Shown piece by piece: positions 8,591-16,192 of a DNA stretch of 44,134 bases. A program made the position numbers and the translations under genes. This DNA comes from Melioribacter sp. (lineage in GTDB: Bacteria; Bacteroidota; Ignavibacteria; Ignavibacteriales; Melioribacteraceae): positions 1 through 44,134 of the forward strand of contig VEPI01000034.1 in the NCBI GenBank assembly GCA_012026935.1, in the 5' to 3' direction. How positions within the stretch are numbered: the stretch's first letter is position 1; each line of letters opens with the position of its first letter. The notes under the pieces were generated by a model, which was not told where the DNA came from, did not search any database, and saw only the letters and a program-made list of their open reading frames with translations.

Positions 8591-9523
8591 TCAATTCCAT
8601 TTATTAATAAGCCAATTTTTAAGCGGACTCAAATCAAGTTGTTCGGCAAATTCTTTCATATAAGGTATTTTTTTTACATCATCCATTTTTATAATCACAT
8701 CTGCTGGAAAAACCGGTGATAGACGATAGTAATTATTTTTTAATATCTGCTTGCACTGGTAATCGGCAATCCCGTTTACTCCATCCATCATCAAAGAGAT
8801 TAACGGTTTGACCCATTGTGCTTCGCCCCAATCTAAAGATTTTCCTTTAATGTAATTCAAGGAAATTCCCGTTCCGAGTGAAAGCAGCATAATCTCATCA
8901 AGTTTAGGCGGAGAAGAAATGCTACGGATATCCTGCGACTGAGACAAAGCACACATACTCGGATTACTTGCAAAAACACCGCCGTCAATATAACCGTCAA
9001 CGGACGGGAAAAATGTTGGTGCGGCACTTGTATATAATCCAACTTTATATGCTAATTCTTCACCATCACTATCAGCCCCATCAAAGTTGTGAAATATTTT
9101 CGGTTTCCAACTCCGTGCATTTACACTCTTTGATTCATTATCAAGATCAAATGCCGTAACAAGAATTTTTTTCTTCAATGTTTTTAATTTGATGTTCCCA
9201 AAAATTCTTTTTAAAACCTTTTCCAAGTTAGCAATATCATAATCGGCACCGATCAAATTACCAAGATCTTTAATATCATCTAACCAAGAATCATCAAATA
9301 TTTTTTCACCATCGTCTATATAAATTTTTTGCATAACAGCAGGATCCATATTATTCGCAATACCTAATGCTAATAATCCGCCTGTAGAAGTTCCGGCAAT
9401 TAAATCGGCTTTATTAAGAAAATTTTTCAACGCCGGATCAGTATTCAAACGTAATAATACTGTTGCAGGTATTATTCCTCTAATACCGCCGCCATCTATA
9501 GAAATGATGCGATATTTTGCCAT
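8591..9523 (-). CDS. patatin-like phospholipase
   Basis: 310 residues. The patatin fold shows in order: the oxyanion loop DGGGIRG at 10-16, the nucleophile elbow GTSTG with Ser46, and the catalytic-dyad aspartate in DGG at 180-182 (VDGYIDGGVFASNP). There is no signal peptide or membrane segment, so it is predicted cytosolic or peripherally membrane-bound, hydrolysing acyl esters of lipids. AGGAG lies upstream of the ATG on the minus strand. It is convergent with the PLP enzyme. No cyclic-nucleotide synthase or other immunity partner is next to it, so a defence role is not supported. Lipid turnover is the default reading. Confidence 0.88.
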   Translation of the reverse strand: MAKYRIISIDGGGIRGIIPATVLLRLNTDPALKNFLNKADLIAGTSTGGLLALGIANNMDPAVMQKIYIDDGEKIFDDSWLDDIKDLGNLIGADYDIANLEKVLKRIFGNIKLKTLKKKILVTAFDLDNESKSVNARSWKPKIFHNFDGADSDGEELAYKVGLYTSAAPTFFPSVDGYIDGGVFASNPSMCALSQSQDIRSISSPPKLDEIMLLSLGTGISLNYIKGKSLDWGEAQWVKPLISLMMDGVNGIADYQCKQILKNNYYRLSPVFPADVIIKMDDVKKIPYMKEFAEQLDLSPLKNWLINKWN

Positions 9524-9604
9524 AATAATATCTCCTTTCTATTTGTCCGCCACGTTCAAAAGCCGTAATGGTAACTACGTGACAGCAGAATAAATTTATT
9601 TGTT

Positions 9605-10300
9605 TTAGTTGGATTTATCTTTCACACGAGTGTCTGTTGCAATCCAGTTTACTTCCCAGGTTTTGCCGCCATCATCCGAGAATGCCTGTTCAAATCTGCA
9701 AGAATTAGGAGTAATATCAGAGATAACAAATCGAACAAAAATCGCACGGCCGTTAAGTGTTTCCTGACTGAAAAATTCGCCTCGCCCGTTTTTAAATTCA
9801 CCGATTGTAGGCTGGGTCATTGTTCCGCCGTTGATGCTTGCAAAATTGAGACTCCACTGGTGTGATTGCGGATTGTAAAGACGCAGACTCAGACCTTCGA
9901 AGTGACCTGCTTTACCATCAGCTACTAGTTCCACCAAATTAGCGCGGCCATCCCAAACTTTTCTTACAATAGTAGTACCCTCATATTCTACCCATTCGGT
10001 TGAACCGCTTAACGGATGCACAAGCCGCGATAGATGGGTTTTCCATGTACCGATCTCAAAATCAAAATCGTGCTGCCCGTCCTGAGCAGTTTTAATTTGT
10101 TGAGGATTTGTTCCCGGTGTATCAGACTTCTTCTGCGCGAAAATATGAAGCGGCTGTAAGATGACAAGCAAGCTGAATACCAGGAGAAAAGTTCGAGAAT
10201 GTTTGAGCGCGCCCCCAATGTATTGTTCTGTATAATCTTTTAGTTTGAAGTATTGAAAACGATTTTGGAAGATAGTGGAAAGTGTGAATAATTCTTTCAT
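9605..10300 (-). CDS. DUF1579-like secreted hypothetical protein
   Basis: 231 residues from the ATG at 10300 (AAAGG 9 bases upstream); a TTG three codons earlier is possible. A hydrophobic segment (about 37-55) ending in IFAQ looks like a signal peptide but is preceded by an unusual 34-residue polar N-terminus. There is no alternative start nearer to the hydrophobic core. The mature part (about 70-228) begins HDFDFEIGTWK and contains VEYEGTTIVRKVWDGRANL, LRLYNPQSHQW and the ending DGGKTWEVNW. This matches a widespread uncharacterised family of lipocalin-like proteins near DUF1579. Function unknown. The long N-terminus may mean a start inherited from a rearrangement or an N-in membrane anchor. 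Confidence 0.7.
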   Translation of the reverse strand: MKELFTLSTIFQNRFQYFKLKDYTEQYIGGALKHSRTFLLVFSLLVILQPLHIFAQKKSDTPGTNPQQIKTAQDGQHDFDFEIGTWKTHLSRLVHPLSGSTEWVEYEGTTIVRKVWDGRANLVELVADGKAGHFEGLSLRLYNPQSHQWSLNFASINGGTMTQPTIGEFKNGRGEFFSQETLNGRAIFVRFVISDITPNSCRFEQAFSDDGGKTWEVNWIATDTRVKDKSN

Positions 10301-10455
10301 TTTTTTCAACCTTTCTTTTTAATGATGACCCAATCACTTTTACTTTCAGGTGCTCTTGGCGGAAAAGACCCGTACTTTGTATAACAATTTATTTTGTCAG
10401 GAAGTTTTCTTTGAAACCTGGTAATTAGGCTGATATTGACCCGGCATTTTTAAAA

Positions 10456-10968
10456 CTAATCAAATAGATCGGCAAGATTTTTTATTTCTTCCGCGCTTAC
10501 GCGAAAGACTGTCCATTCATCCATCGGTTTTGCACCAAGATTTTTATAGAATTGAATCGCCGGTTCATTCCAATCCAAAACGCTCCATTCAATTCTTCCG
10601 CAGTTTCTTTCGAGTGCAAGTTTTCCAAGAAATGTTAGAAGAAGTTTTCCAATCCCTATCCCGCGCAGATGCGGTTTGATAAAAAGATCTTCAAGATAAA
10701 TTCCCGGTTTACCAACAAACGTAGAAAAGTTATGAAAGAAAAGTGCAAACCCGGCAGCTTCATTTTTATAGTCTGCAATTATTACTTCTGCAACTGTTCT
10801 CTCTCCGAAAAGTGTCTCAAGCAGTAATTCTTCAGTTGCAACAATTTCGTGAGAAAGTTTTTCGTACTCAGCAAGTCCGGTGATTAAATTGAGAATTAAC
10901 GGAACATCTTTTTTTTCTGCAAAACGGAAAGTAACATCCGGGTTTTTTGTTTTTATTAAACTGTTCAT
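10456..10968 (-). CDS. GNAT N-acetyltransferase, SAT1/SAT2-like (diamine or thialysine acetyltransferase)
   Basis: 170 residues with a full GNAT fold. FRFAEKKDVPLILNLITGLAEYE starts the domain, GFALFFHNFSTFVGKPGIYLEDLFI forms strands 3-4, and the acetyl-CoA loop is RGIGIGK at 102-108. The C-terminal part (CGRIEWSVLDWNEPAIQFYKNLGA) is characteristic of the spermidine/spermine and thialysine acetyltransferase branch. It would acetylate a small primary amine such as a polyamine or thialysine in the cytosol. The neighbours do not narrow down the substrate. The ATG at 10968 is the only start close to the domain. Confidence 0.85.
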   Translation of the reverse strand: MNSLIKTKNPDVTFRFAEKKDVPLILNLITGLAEYEKLSHEIVATEELLLETLFGERTVAEVIIADYKNEAAGFALFFHNFSTFVGKPGIYLEDLFIKPHLRGIGIGKLLLTFLGKLALERNCGRIEWSVLDWNEPAIQFYKNLGAKPMDEWTVFRVSAEEIKNLADLFD

Positions 10969-11314
10969 AGAATACTCTTAGTTAGAAATTTTGGATGGGA
11001 ATATAATTCTATATTTCTTTGGCTGTCAAGGTAAAGACCTTGGCTAAATTTAATAACCCTTCCTTCCGCTTCGCCGCAAAGCGGGGCGCGTAGTAAAGGA
11101 TCAGGATCAAAGATGTCAGGTTAGTTGATATTCATTGAATAGCGCAGACCTTCAGGTCGGCGAACAAACGTATAACGATGATGGCTTTAGCCGCATTTAA
11201 TGCTGCTAAAGTCGAAGTTCTTTTCTTTACTGTCCAACGAGCTAAAGCCTGTCCACAGCAGTCGGCTTGTTGCAATTTACTTAACCTGACAGTATTTGGA
11301 ATGGGATGAACTTT
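10969..11314. other. gene-free region holding a MITE-like element
   Basis: 346 bases with no plausible gene in either strand. The base composition is visibly richer in G+C than the surroundings. It holds a CCGCTT/AAGCGG hairpin around 11067-11084 and the 178-bp inverted-repeat element at 11114-11291. Confidence 0.6.
11114..11291. mobile_element. MITE-like element with 10-bp terminal inverted repeats
   Basis: TGTCAGGTTA at 11114-11123 is the exact reverse complement of TAACCTGACA at 11282-11291. Inside are a GACCT/AGGTC hairpin (about 11138-11149) and GGCTTTAGC at 11183-11191, whose exact reverse complement GCTAAAGCC is at 11241-11249. There is no open frame, so the element would be non-autonomous. 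I see no clear target-site duplication at the edges. Confidence 0.5.
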
Positions 11315-11623
11315 TTATTTTTTCCAGAAATGTTTTTTCTTATTTGCAGCAGTACAACTTCCTCCCATTGAAATGCTTAAGCCCAAAAGATAGCCGAAAT
11401 TATACCATCCGCCGTTATTATAAACAGCATAGATTGCAACATTGCCATCAAACAGAGAAATAATAAAAGCTATCGGTGCAATTATTCCGTGCCATAGACC
11501 GTACCAGAAGCCAACCGGTTTAATATCTACTGCATATTGATATTGAATTGCATCGGCACAACTGCTTAACAATACAATCAATATAACCGAAGCCGTAACG
11601 ACTAATAATTTTTTGGAATGCAT
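11315..11623 (-). CDS. small lipoprotein with two hydrophobic segments
   Basis: 102 residues. A lipoprotein signal peptide ends at the lipobox LLSSC (Cys22). After it come the short motif VGFWYGLWHG, a hydrophobic stretch IIAPIAFIISLF, and YNNGGWYNFGYLLGLSISMGGS. This layout belongs to a small uncharacterised family found in many Gram-negative bacteria, predicted to sit in the envelope. It is transcribed alone, away from the MITE-like element. Function unknown. Confidence 0.75.
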   Translation of the reverse strand: MHSKKLLVVTASVILIVLLSSCADAIQYQYAVDIKPVGFWYGLWHGIIAPIAFIISLFDGNVAIYAVYNNGGWYNFGYLLGLSISMGGSCTAANKKKHFWKK

Positions 11624-11766
11624 TTTCTGTCCTATTTTTTAAAGGAATATATAATTATAAAATTATTATAACCTTTTAATATAATAGCTACAACATCAAA
11701 GATTCGGACGCACTAAAGCGCTGGATAGGTGACAACTTTTTTAGAATTTTGAAAACACATTTAAAA

Positions 11767-11889
11767 CTAATATTTCAATGTGAGAAGCAACAATACTGAA
11801 GCAGCTCCTACCCAAGAAAGAACAACTGCAGCTCGTTTTTGGTCACTTTCAAGACAAGAAATAGCCTCATCAAAAAAGGAAACTGTAAA
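11767..11889 (-). pseudogene. C-terminal remnant of a protein-coding gene
   Basis: On the minus strand, between TGA at 11890-11892 and TAG at 11767-11769, 40 codons are open and contain DEAISCLESDQKRAAVVLSW followed by VGAASVLLL. This looks like genuine protein sequence: an amphipathic helix, then a motif of the form R-(A/P)-A-V-V-(L/M)-(S/A)-W found in uncharacterised bacterial proteins. There is no start codon and it begins right after the end of hisIE. It is probably the remains of a gene cut off by a rearrangement or deletion at the end of the his operon. Confidence 0.4.
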
Positions 11890-11896
11890 TCAAAAA

Positions 11897-12505
11897 TTAT
11901 TTCCCAGAGTGTCTTTCAACAAGTTTATTTACAACGTCTTCAAGCTCAATATTTTGTTCGGCTAGCATTACTAACAGATGATAAATTAAATCCGCAGTTT
12001 CATTTACAATTTCGTTCTTATCGCGGTTCTTTGCCGCTATAACGGTTTCAATTGCTTCTTCACCAACTTTCTGAATTATTCTATTGGCACCTTCCTTAAA
12101 CAATTTGGTAGTGTAGGAATTTTCCGGAAGCTTTTTCTTTCTTTCTTTTATCAACGCACTCAACCGGTTTAGAAAATTAATATTAGATTTCTCAACACCA
12201 AAGCATGAGTAATCACCCGTATGGCATGTTGGACCAACGGGTTTTGCAAAGATCAATAATGAATCATTATCACAATCTTTTTTAATATCCACAAGATTTA
12301 AGAAGTTGCCGGACGTTTCCCCTTTTGTCCATAATGCATTTTTAGTTCTGCTGAAAAACGTAACGCGTTGCGTTTCAATCGTTTTTGCAAACGCTTCATT
12401 GTTCATAAATCCAACCATCAATACCTGGCTGGTTTGAAAATCCACAACAACTGCGGGAATTAATCCGCCGAGTTTTTCAAAGTTTAATTCTTCAGCTTTT
12501 ATCAT
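11897..12505 (-). CDS. hisI: bifunctional phosphoribosyl-AMP cyclohydrolase / phosphoribosyl-ATP pyrophosphatase
   Basis: 202 residues, the fused HisIE. The N-terminal cyclohydrolase domain (about 10-108) has WTKGETSGN and the zinc cysteines Cys78, Cys94 and Cys101 in CDND and [11 protein letters not shown]. The C-terminal pyrophosphohydrolase domain (about 112-200) has the MazG-like helices [13 protein letters not shown] and [14 protein letters not shown]. It carries out steps 2 and 3 of histidine synthesis (PR-ATP to PR-AMP to ProFAR) in the cytosol. Its ATG overlaps the hisF stop by 4 bases. It is the last gene of the operon, as is common, and a gene remnant follows immediately. Confidence 0.95.
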   Translation of the reverse strand: MIKAEELNFEKLGGLIPAVVVDFQTSQVLMVGFMNNEAFAKTIETQRVTFFSRTKNALWTKGETSGNFLNLVDIKKDCDNDSLLIFAKPVGPTCHTGDYSCFGVEKSNINFLNRLSALIKERKKKLPENSYTTKLFKEGANRIIQKVGEEAIETVIAAKNRDKNEIVNETADLIYHLLVMLAEQNIELEDVVNKLVERHSGK

Positions 12506-13254
12506 AAACGCACTCTTATACCATTTAATTTCAGATATTGTTTTAGATCTTTAATCCCAAGCTCGCTGTAATGAAAAAGACTTGCGGCAAGGCAAGCATC
12601 AACGCCGGCATTAAACGCATTTAGAAAATGTTCTTTTGTTCCCGCTCCGCCGGATGCAATCACGGGAATTGTAACACTCTTTACAACTTGTTTCAGAAAT
12701 CCCAAATCGTAACCTTCTTTTGTGCCGTCATGATCCATTGATGTTAACAAAATTTCTCCTGCGCCAAGCTCATTAACTTTTTAGCACCAGCTTAATCCTT
12801 CAAGTTCGGTTTCTTCTTTTCCACCCTTGATAAATATCTTTTTGATTCCGTCTATTAGCTTCACATCAATTGCTGCAACAACCGCTTGACTGCCGAACCG
12901 TTTTGCCGCTTCTGTAATTAAAGAATGTTTTTTTACAATGGAAGAATTAAGAGAAACTTTATCGGCACCTGCTCGAAGCAAAGCTTCAATATCGTTTAAC
13001 TCGGATATTCCGCCGCCGACAGTAAACGGCATTCTAATTACACCGGCAACATTTTTTACTAACTCAACAAGCGTTTTCCTTTTTTCTATTGATGCAGTAA
13101 TATCAAGAAATACAAGTTCATCGGCTCCTTCGTGATAATATCTTTCAGCAAGTTCAACAGCAGAACCGGCATCACGCAGATCAACAAAGTTTGTACCCTT
13201 TACAACTCTGCCGTCTTTTACATCAAGACAGGGAATAATTCTTTTACTTACCAA
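12502..13254 (-). pseudogene. hisF: imidazole glycerol phosphate synthase HisF, split by an in-frame TAA
   Basis: Read through, this is a complete 250-residue HisF with one in-frame TAA at 12781-12783 (codon 158, between WC and KVNELGAGE). The N-terminal part keeps the catalytic Asp11 and Asp130 at their usual positions (IPCLDV, AIDVKL). The C-terminal part keeps the phosphate-binding loops ([19 protein letters not shown]). A single substitution AAA to TAA would explain it. HisF is the cyclase subunit that pairs with HisH. The start is TTG at 13254, inside the end of hisA. Just after the stop, AGGAG precedes an in-frame TTG, so reinitiation at strand beta-6 is conceivable. Alternatives are a consensus error or true inactivation. 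Confidence 0.85.
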
Positions 13255-13963
13255 ATTCTGCCAGCTCCTTTAATAAAATTTTATTTTCATAAATTGCTTT
13301 GCCAACAACCGCTGCATTACATTTTAATTTATCTAATTCGATCAGATCATTCATATTGCTTATACCGCCTGAAGCAATGATAAATATATCCGGGAAAATA
13401 TCTTTAAGATTCTTATACAACAGAAAGCTAGGTCCTTCAAGCATTCCGTCTTTTTCAATATCCGTGATGAGAAATTGTCTTAGTCCGTATTCGTAACACT
13501 GAGTAATGTAATCATTGATTTCAAGAGCTGAGTTTTCACTCCAGCCCTTTATAACAATTTCTCCCTCTAATGTATCTGCGGCAATAATTATTTTCTCCTG
13601 AGAAACTTTTTGCATTACTTTTTCAAATTCGGGTCTGTTAACAAACGGCAGTGAACCAATCACAATTTGGTCAACTCCAATTGCCAATAACTTTGAAGCA
13701 TCGTCAACGCTTCTAATCCCGCCGCCGAATTCTATCTTTAATTTTGTTTTATGCTTTATCTCTTCAATAATTTTTAATGTTGATATCTTTCCTTCCTTTG
13801 AGCCGGAAAGATCTACAATGTGTATTTGTTCAAATCCAAAATCAGAATAAACCTTGGCTTGATCGAGAGGATTTTCCGAATAGACTTTAGCCGATGCAAA
13901 ATCACCTTTCTTTAAGCGCACGACTTCCCCGTTCAGTATATCTATTGCAGGTATGATTAACAT
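13244..13963 (-). CDS. hisA: ProFAR isomerase HisA
   Basis: 239 residues forming one (beta/alpha)8 barrel. The two catalytic aspartates are at the expected places: Asp8 in IPAIDILNG and Asp130 in IAADTLEG. The phosphate sites are EFGGGIRS (about 78-85) and IASGGISNMNDL near the C-terminus. It isomerises ProFAR to PRFAR, the substrate of HisHF. The stop overlaps the start of hisF by 11 bases and its start overlaps the end of hisH by 7, so it is firmly inside the operon. Confidence 0.96.
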   Translation of the reverse strand: MLIIPAIDILNGEVVRLKKGDFASAKVYSENPLDQAKVYSDFGFEQIHIVDLSGSKEGKISTLKIIEEIKHKTKLKIEFGGGIRSVDDASKLLAIGVDQIVIGSLPFVNRPEFEKVMQKVSQEKIIIAADTLEGEIVIKGWSENSALEINDYITQCYEYGLRQFLITDIEKDGMLEGPSFLLYKNLKDIFPDIFIIASGGISNMNDLIELDKLKCNAAVVGKAIYENKILLKELAEFGK

Positions 13964-14544
13964 TTTTCTATAAAGTTTTTAATTAATTGACTTCCAGCAG
14001 GACCGGATTTTTCCGGATGGAACTGAACGCCGAAGTAATTATCTTTTTCAATTGAAGCACAGAACTCCACATCATAGTTGCAGACAGAAGTTGAATGTTT
14101 ATTATTTGGCACATAAAAAGAATGCGCGAAATAGAAAAACTCGCCATCTTTTATATCATCAAATAGTTTTGATGTCTTCGCGTAACTCACTTGATTCCAT
14201 CCCATATGAGGAACTTTTATTTTACTTTCATCAAACTTCTCTGTCGAGTATGGGAAGATTCCTAAACCGTGAACATTCCCCTCTTTGGATTTATCGCAAA
14301 GCAATTGCATACCTAAACAAATTCCCAATATTGGTTTTTTTACAACGCGCAGCATTGTAAATAAGTTTGTCATGTGCAGATGTCTAATAGCAAATGATGC
14401 TTCGCCAACTCCGGGAAAAATAATTTTTTCCGAGTTGCAAATTTCATGTTCGTTTTTTGTGATTTTAAATTCACATTTCAAATCAATTAATACATTTGCT
14501 ACGGAAGCAGTATTCCCGGCACCGTAATCAATCAACGAAATCAT
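13957..14544 (-). CDS. hisH: imidazole glycerol phosphate synthase glutaminase subunit HisH
   Basis: 195 residues, a class I glutamine amidotransferase. The nucleophile is Cys76 in PILGICLGMQLL, with His176 and Glu178 in FGVQFHPEKS, and the oxyanion strand is FPGVGE. It releases ammonia from glutamine and channels it to HisF. Because hisF is split in this window, whether HisH has a working partner is the main open question. The ATG overlaps the hisB stop by 4 bases. Confidence 0.96.
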   Translation of the reverse strand: MISLIDYGAGNTASVANVLIDLKCEFKITKNEHEICNSEKIIFPGVGEASFAIRHLHMTNLFTMLRVVKKPILGICLGMQLLCDKSKEGNVHGLGIFPYSTEKFDESKIKVPHMGWNQVSYAKTSKLFDDIKDGEFFYFAHSFYVPNNKHSTSVCNYDVEFCASIEKDNYFGVQFHPEKSGPAGSQLIKNFIEKC

Positions 14545-15152
14545 ATCAATCCTTTTGTTGAAGGCAGACTGCCTTTATTTCTAGAATCATATTTTAATGC
14601 ATTGTTCAATGCGCGTGCAAATGCTTTGAAAATTGCCTCGGCTTTGTGATGATCATTTTCACCGACTGCTTTTATATGAATATTCGCACGCAATCCCATC
14701 GAAAGTCCGCGGAAAAATTCTTTGAACAATTCTGTCGGGAACCCGCCAACCATTTCCCGTTTAAATTTACAATTGAAAGATAAATACGCGCGCCCGCCAA
14801 GATCAATTGCACATTGCGCGAGTGCATCATCCATCGGCAGCATAAATCCGTAACGCTCGATCCCCTTACGGTTGCCAAGTGCGTTGCTCATCGCTTCACC
14901 TAAAGCAATCCCAGCATCTTCAACCGAATGATGTTCATCAATGTGTAAGTCTCCCTTAACAATAATTTCCAAATTGATATTCGAATGTTTTGCCAATTGT
15001 TCCAGCATGTGATCGAAAAAACCAATACCGGTTTTAATTTTAGAATTGCCTGAGCCGTCTAAATCTAATTTTATTTTTATATCTGTCTCTTTAGTTTTGC
15101 GTTGATGACTTGCTTTACGGACAATTTTCTTTTTTAATTTTTGCTTTTTCAT
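14541..15152 (-). CDS. hisB: imidazoleglycerol-phosphate dehydratase HisB (monofunctional)
   Basis: 203 residues. Only the dehydratase domain is present, without the N-terminal histidinol-phosphatase domain of enterobacterial HisB. The manganese ligands are visible: His48 in FFDHML, His70/His74/His75/Glu78 in HIDEHHSVED, and His168/His169/Glu172 in ENDHHKAEA. An unusually basic N-terminal tail (KKQKLKKKIVRKASHQRK) precedes the domain. It dehydrates IGP to imidazole-acetol phosphate. Overlaps of 4 bases on both sides show tight coupling with hisC and hisH. Confidence 0.95.
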   Translation of the reverse strand: MKKQKLKKKIVRKASHQRKTKETDIKIKLDLDGSGNSKIKTGIGFFDHMLEQLAKHSNINLEIIVKGDLHIDEHHSVEDAGIALGEAMSNALGNRKGIERYGFMLPMDDALAQCAIDLGGRAYLSFNCKFKREMVGGFPTELFKEFFRGLSMGLRANIHIKAVGENDHHKAEAIFKAFARALNNALKYDSRNKGSLPSTKGLI

Positions 15153-16192
15153 AAAACATTCCGCAGTTCATTTATAAATTTATGATTTTGTTCCCTAGTT
15201 CCCACCGAGACTCTCAAACAATTTTTTACTTGATTACTTCTATCACGAATAACAATTCCCTTTTCAATTAATTTGTTATAAACCTCCGTGGGATTTTCAC
15301 ATTCGAACAAAACATAATTACTCTCGGTGGGGAACACTTTTTTTATTTTAGGATTTGATTTTAATTCATTCGTAATAAACTGCCGTTCTATTTTAATCGC
15401 CTCTACAAATTTATCTTTTTGCAAATTATTTTTTAATGCGTTTAGTATAACTTGAGTTGTAAGCTTGTTTAGATTGTATGGCATTTTAATTTTATATAAA
15501 AGACTAACTATTTGCGACGAAGCCACACAATAACCGCATCTTACTCCGGCCAATCCCCAAGCTTTAGAAAATGTTCTTGAAACGATTAAGTTAGGATAAT
15601 CCTGAATTGAATTTATCAGCGAAGGTTTATCAGCAAATTCAATGTAAGCTTCATCAACCAGGACAACTCCATTAAAGTTTTTTGCCAACTCAAAAATAAG
15701 TTTCGAGTCAATCAGATTTCCGGTTGGATTGTTAGGTGAACATATAAAAATTACTTTTGTGTTTTTTGTGATTGATTTATAAATTTTTTCGAGATCAGGC
15801 TGCCATGATTTATCCAATGGGACCGATATTGCTGAAACTTCATTTACATCACAGACAACTTTATACATTCCGTAAGTCGGTTCAAGTGTGATTGCATTAT
15901 CAACAGCCGGTTCGCAGAATATTCTAACAACCAAATCAATTATTTCATCGGAGCCAACTCCAATGAATAAATTTTCTTTTTCTACTTTAAGATACGCGCC
16001 TAATTCTTCTCTCAGCATATTATGGAACGGATCCGGATAGCGGTTCAACCCGACATTCCATTCATCTTTGACAACAGAACCAAAACTATTTTCATTTGCG
16101 TCCAGCAATATACCGGTCATATGATCTCCGCGTGCCGAAGTATATGGCTTTAACTTCAAAATATTCTTTCGTACTAACGATTCAATTTCCAT
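15149..16192 (-). CDS. hisC: histidinol-phosphate aminotransferase HisC
   Basis: 347 residues, a fold-type I PLP aminotransferase. Lys210 in SRTFSKAWGLAG forms the Schiff base, Asp180 in LVDEAY holds the pyridine nitrogen, and CSPNNPTG (151-158) is the usual substrate and cofactor loop. It converts imidazole-acetol phosphate to histidinol phosphate with glutamate. The start overlaps hisD by 11 bases and the stop overlaps hisB by 4. Confidence 0.95.
   Translation of the reverse strand: MEIESLVRKNILKLKPYTSARGDHMTGILLDANENSFGSVVKDEWNVGLNRYPDPFHNMLREELGAYLKVEKENLFIGVGSDEIIDLVVRIFCEPAVDNAITLEPTYGMYKVVCDVNEVSAISVPLDKSWQPDLEKIYKSITKNTKVIFICSPNNPTGNLIDSKLIFELAKNFNGVVLVDEAYIEFADKPSLINSIQDYPNLIVSRTFSKAWGLAGVRCGYCVASSQIVSLLYKIKMPYNLNKLTTQVILNALKNNLQKDKFVEAIKIERQFITNELKSNPKIKKVFPTESNYVLFECENPTEVYNKLIEKGIVIRDRSNQVKNCLRVSVGTREQNHKFINELRNVL

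Noticed and set aside
8591-9523. Patatin phospholipase as an effector of an antiphage (CBASS-like) system
   Set aside because: No nucleotide cyclase, E1/E2/JAB or other defence gene is adjacent. The neighbours are a DUF1579-like protein and a PLP enzyme. The catalytic motifs alone fit ordinary lipid turnover.
11780-11965. Plus-strand 61-codon frame overlapping the end of hisIE
   Set aside because: It is antisense to a firm gene and to a protein-like minus-strand remnant, and its sequence has no recognisable features.
12781-12783. Programmed recoding (readthrough or frameshift) in hisF
   Set aside because: Both parts are in one frame, so no frameshift is needed, and I see no downstream structure or known stop context that supports programmed readthrough. 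Substitution or sequence error is simpler.
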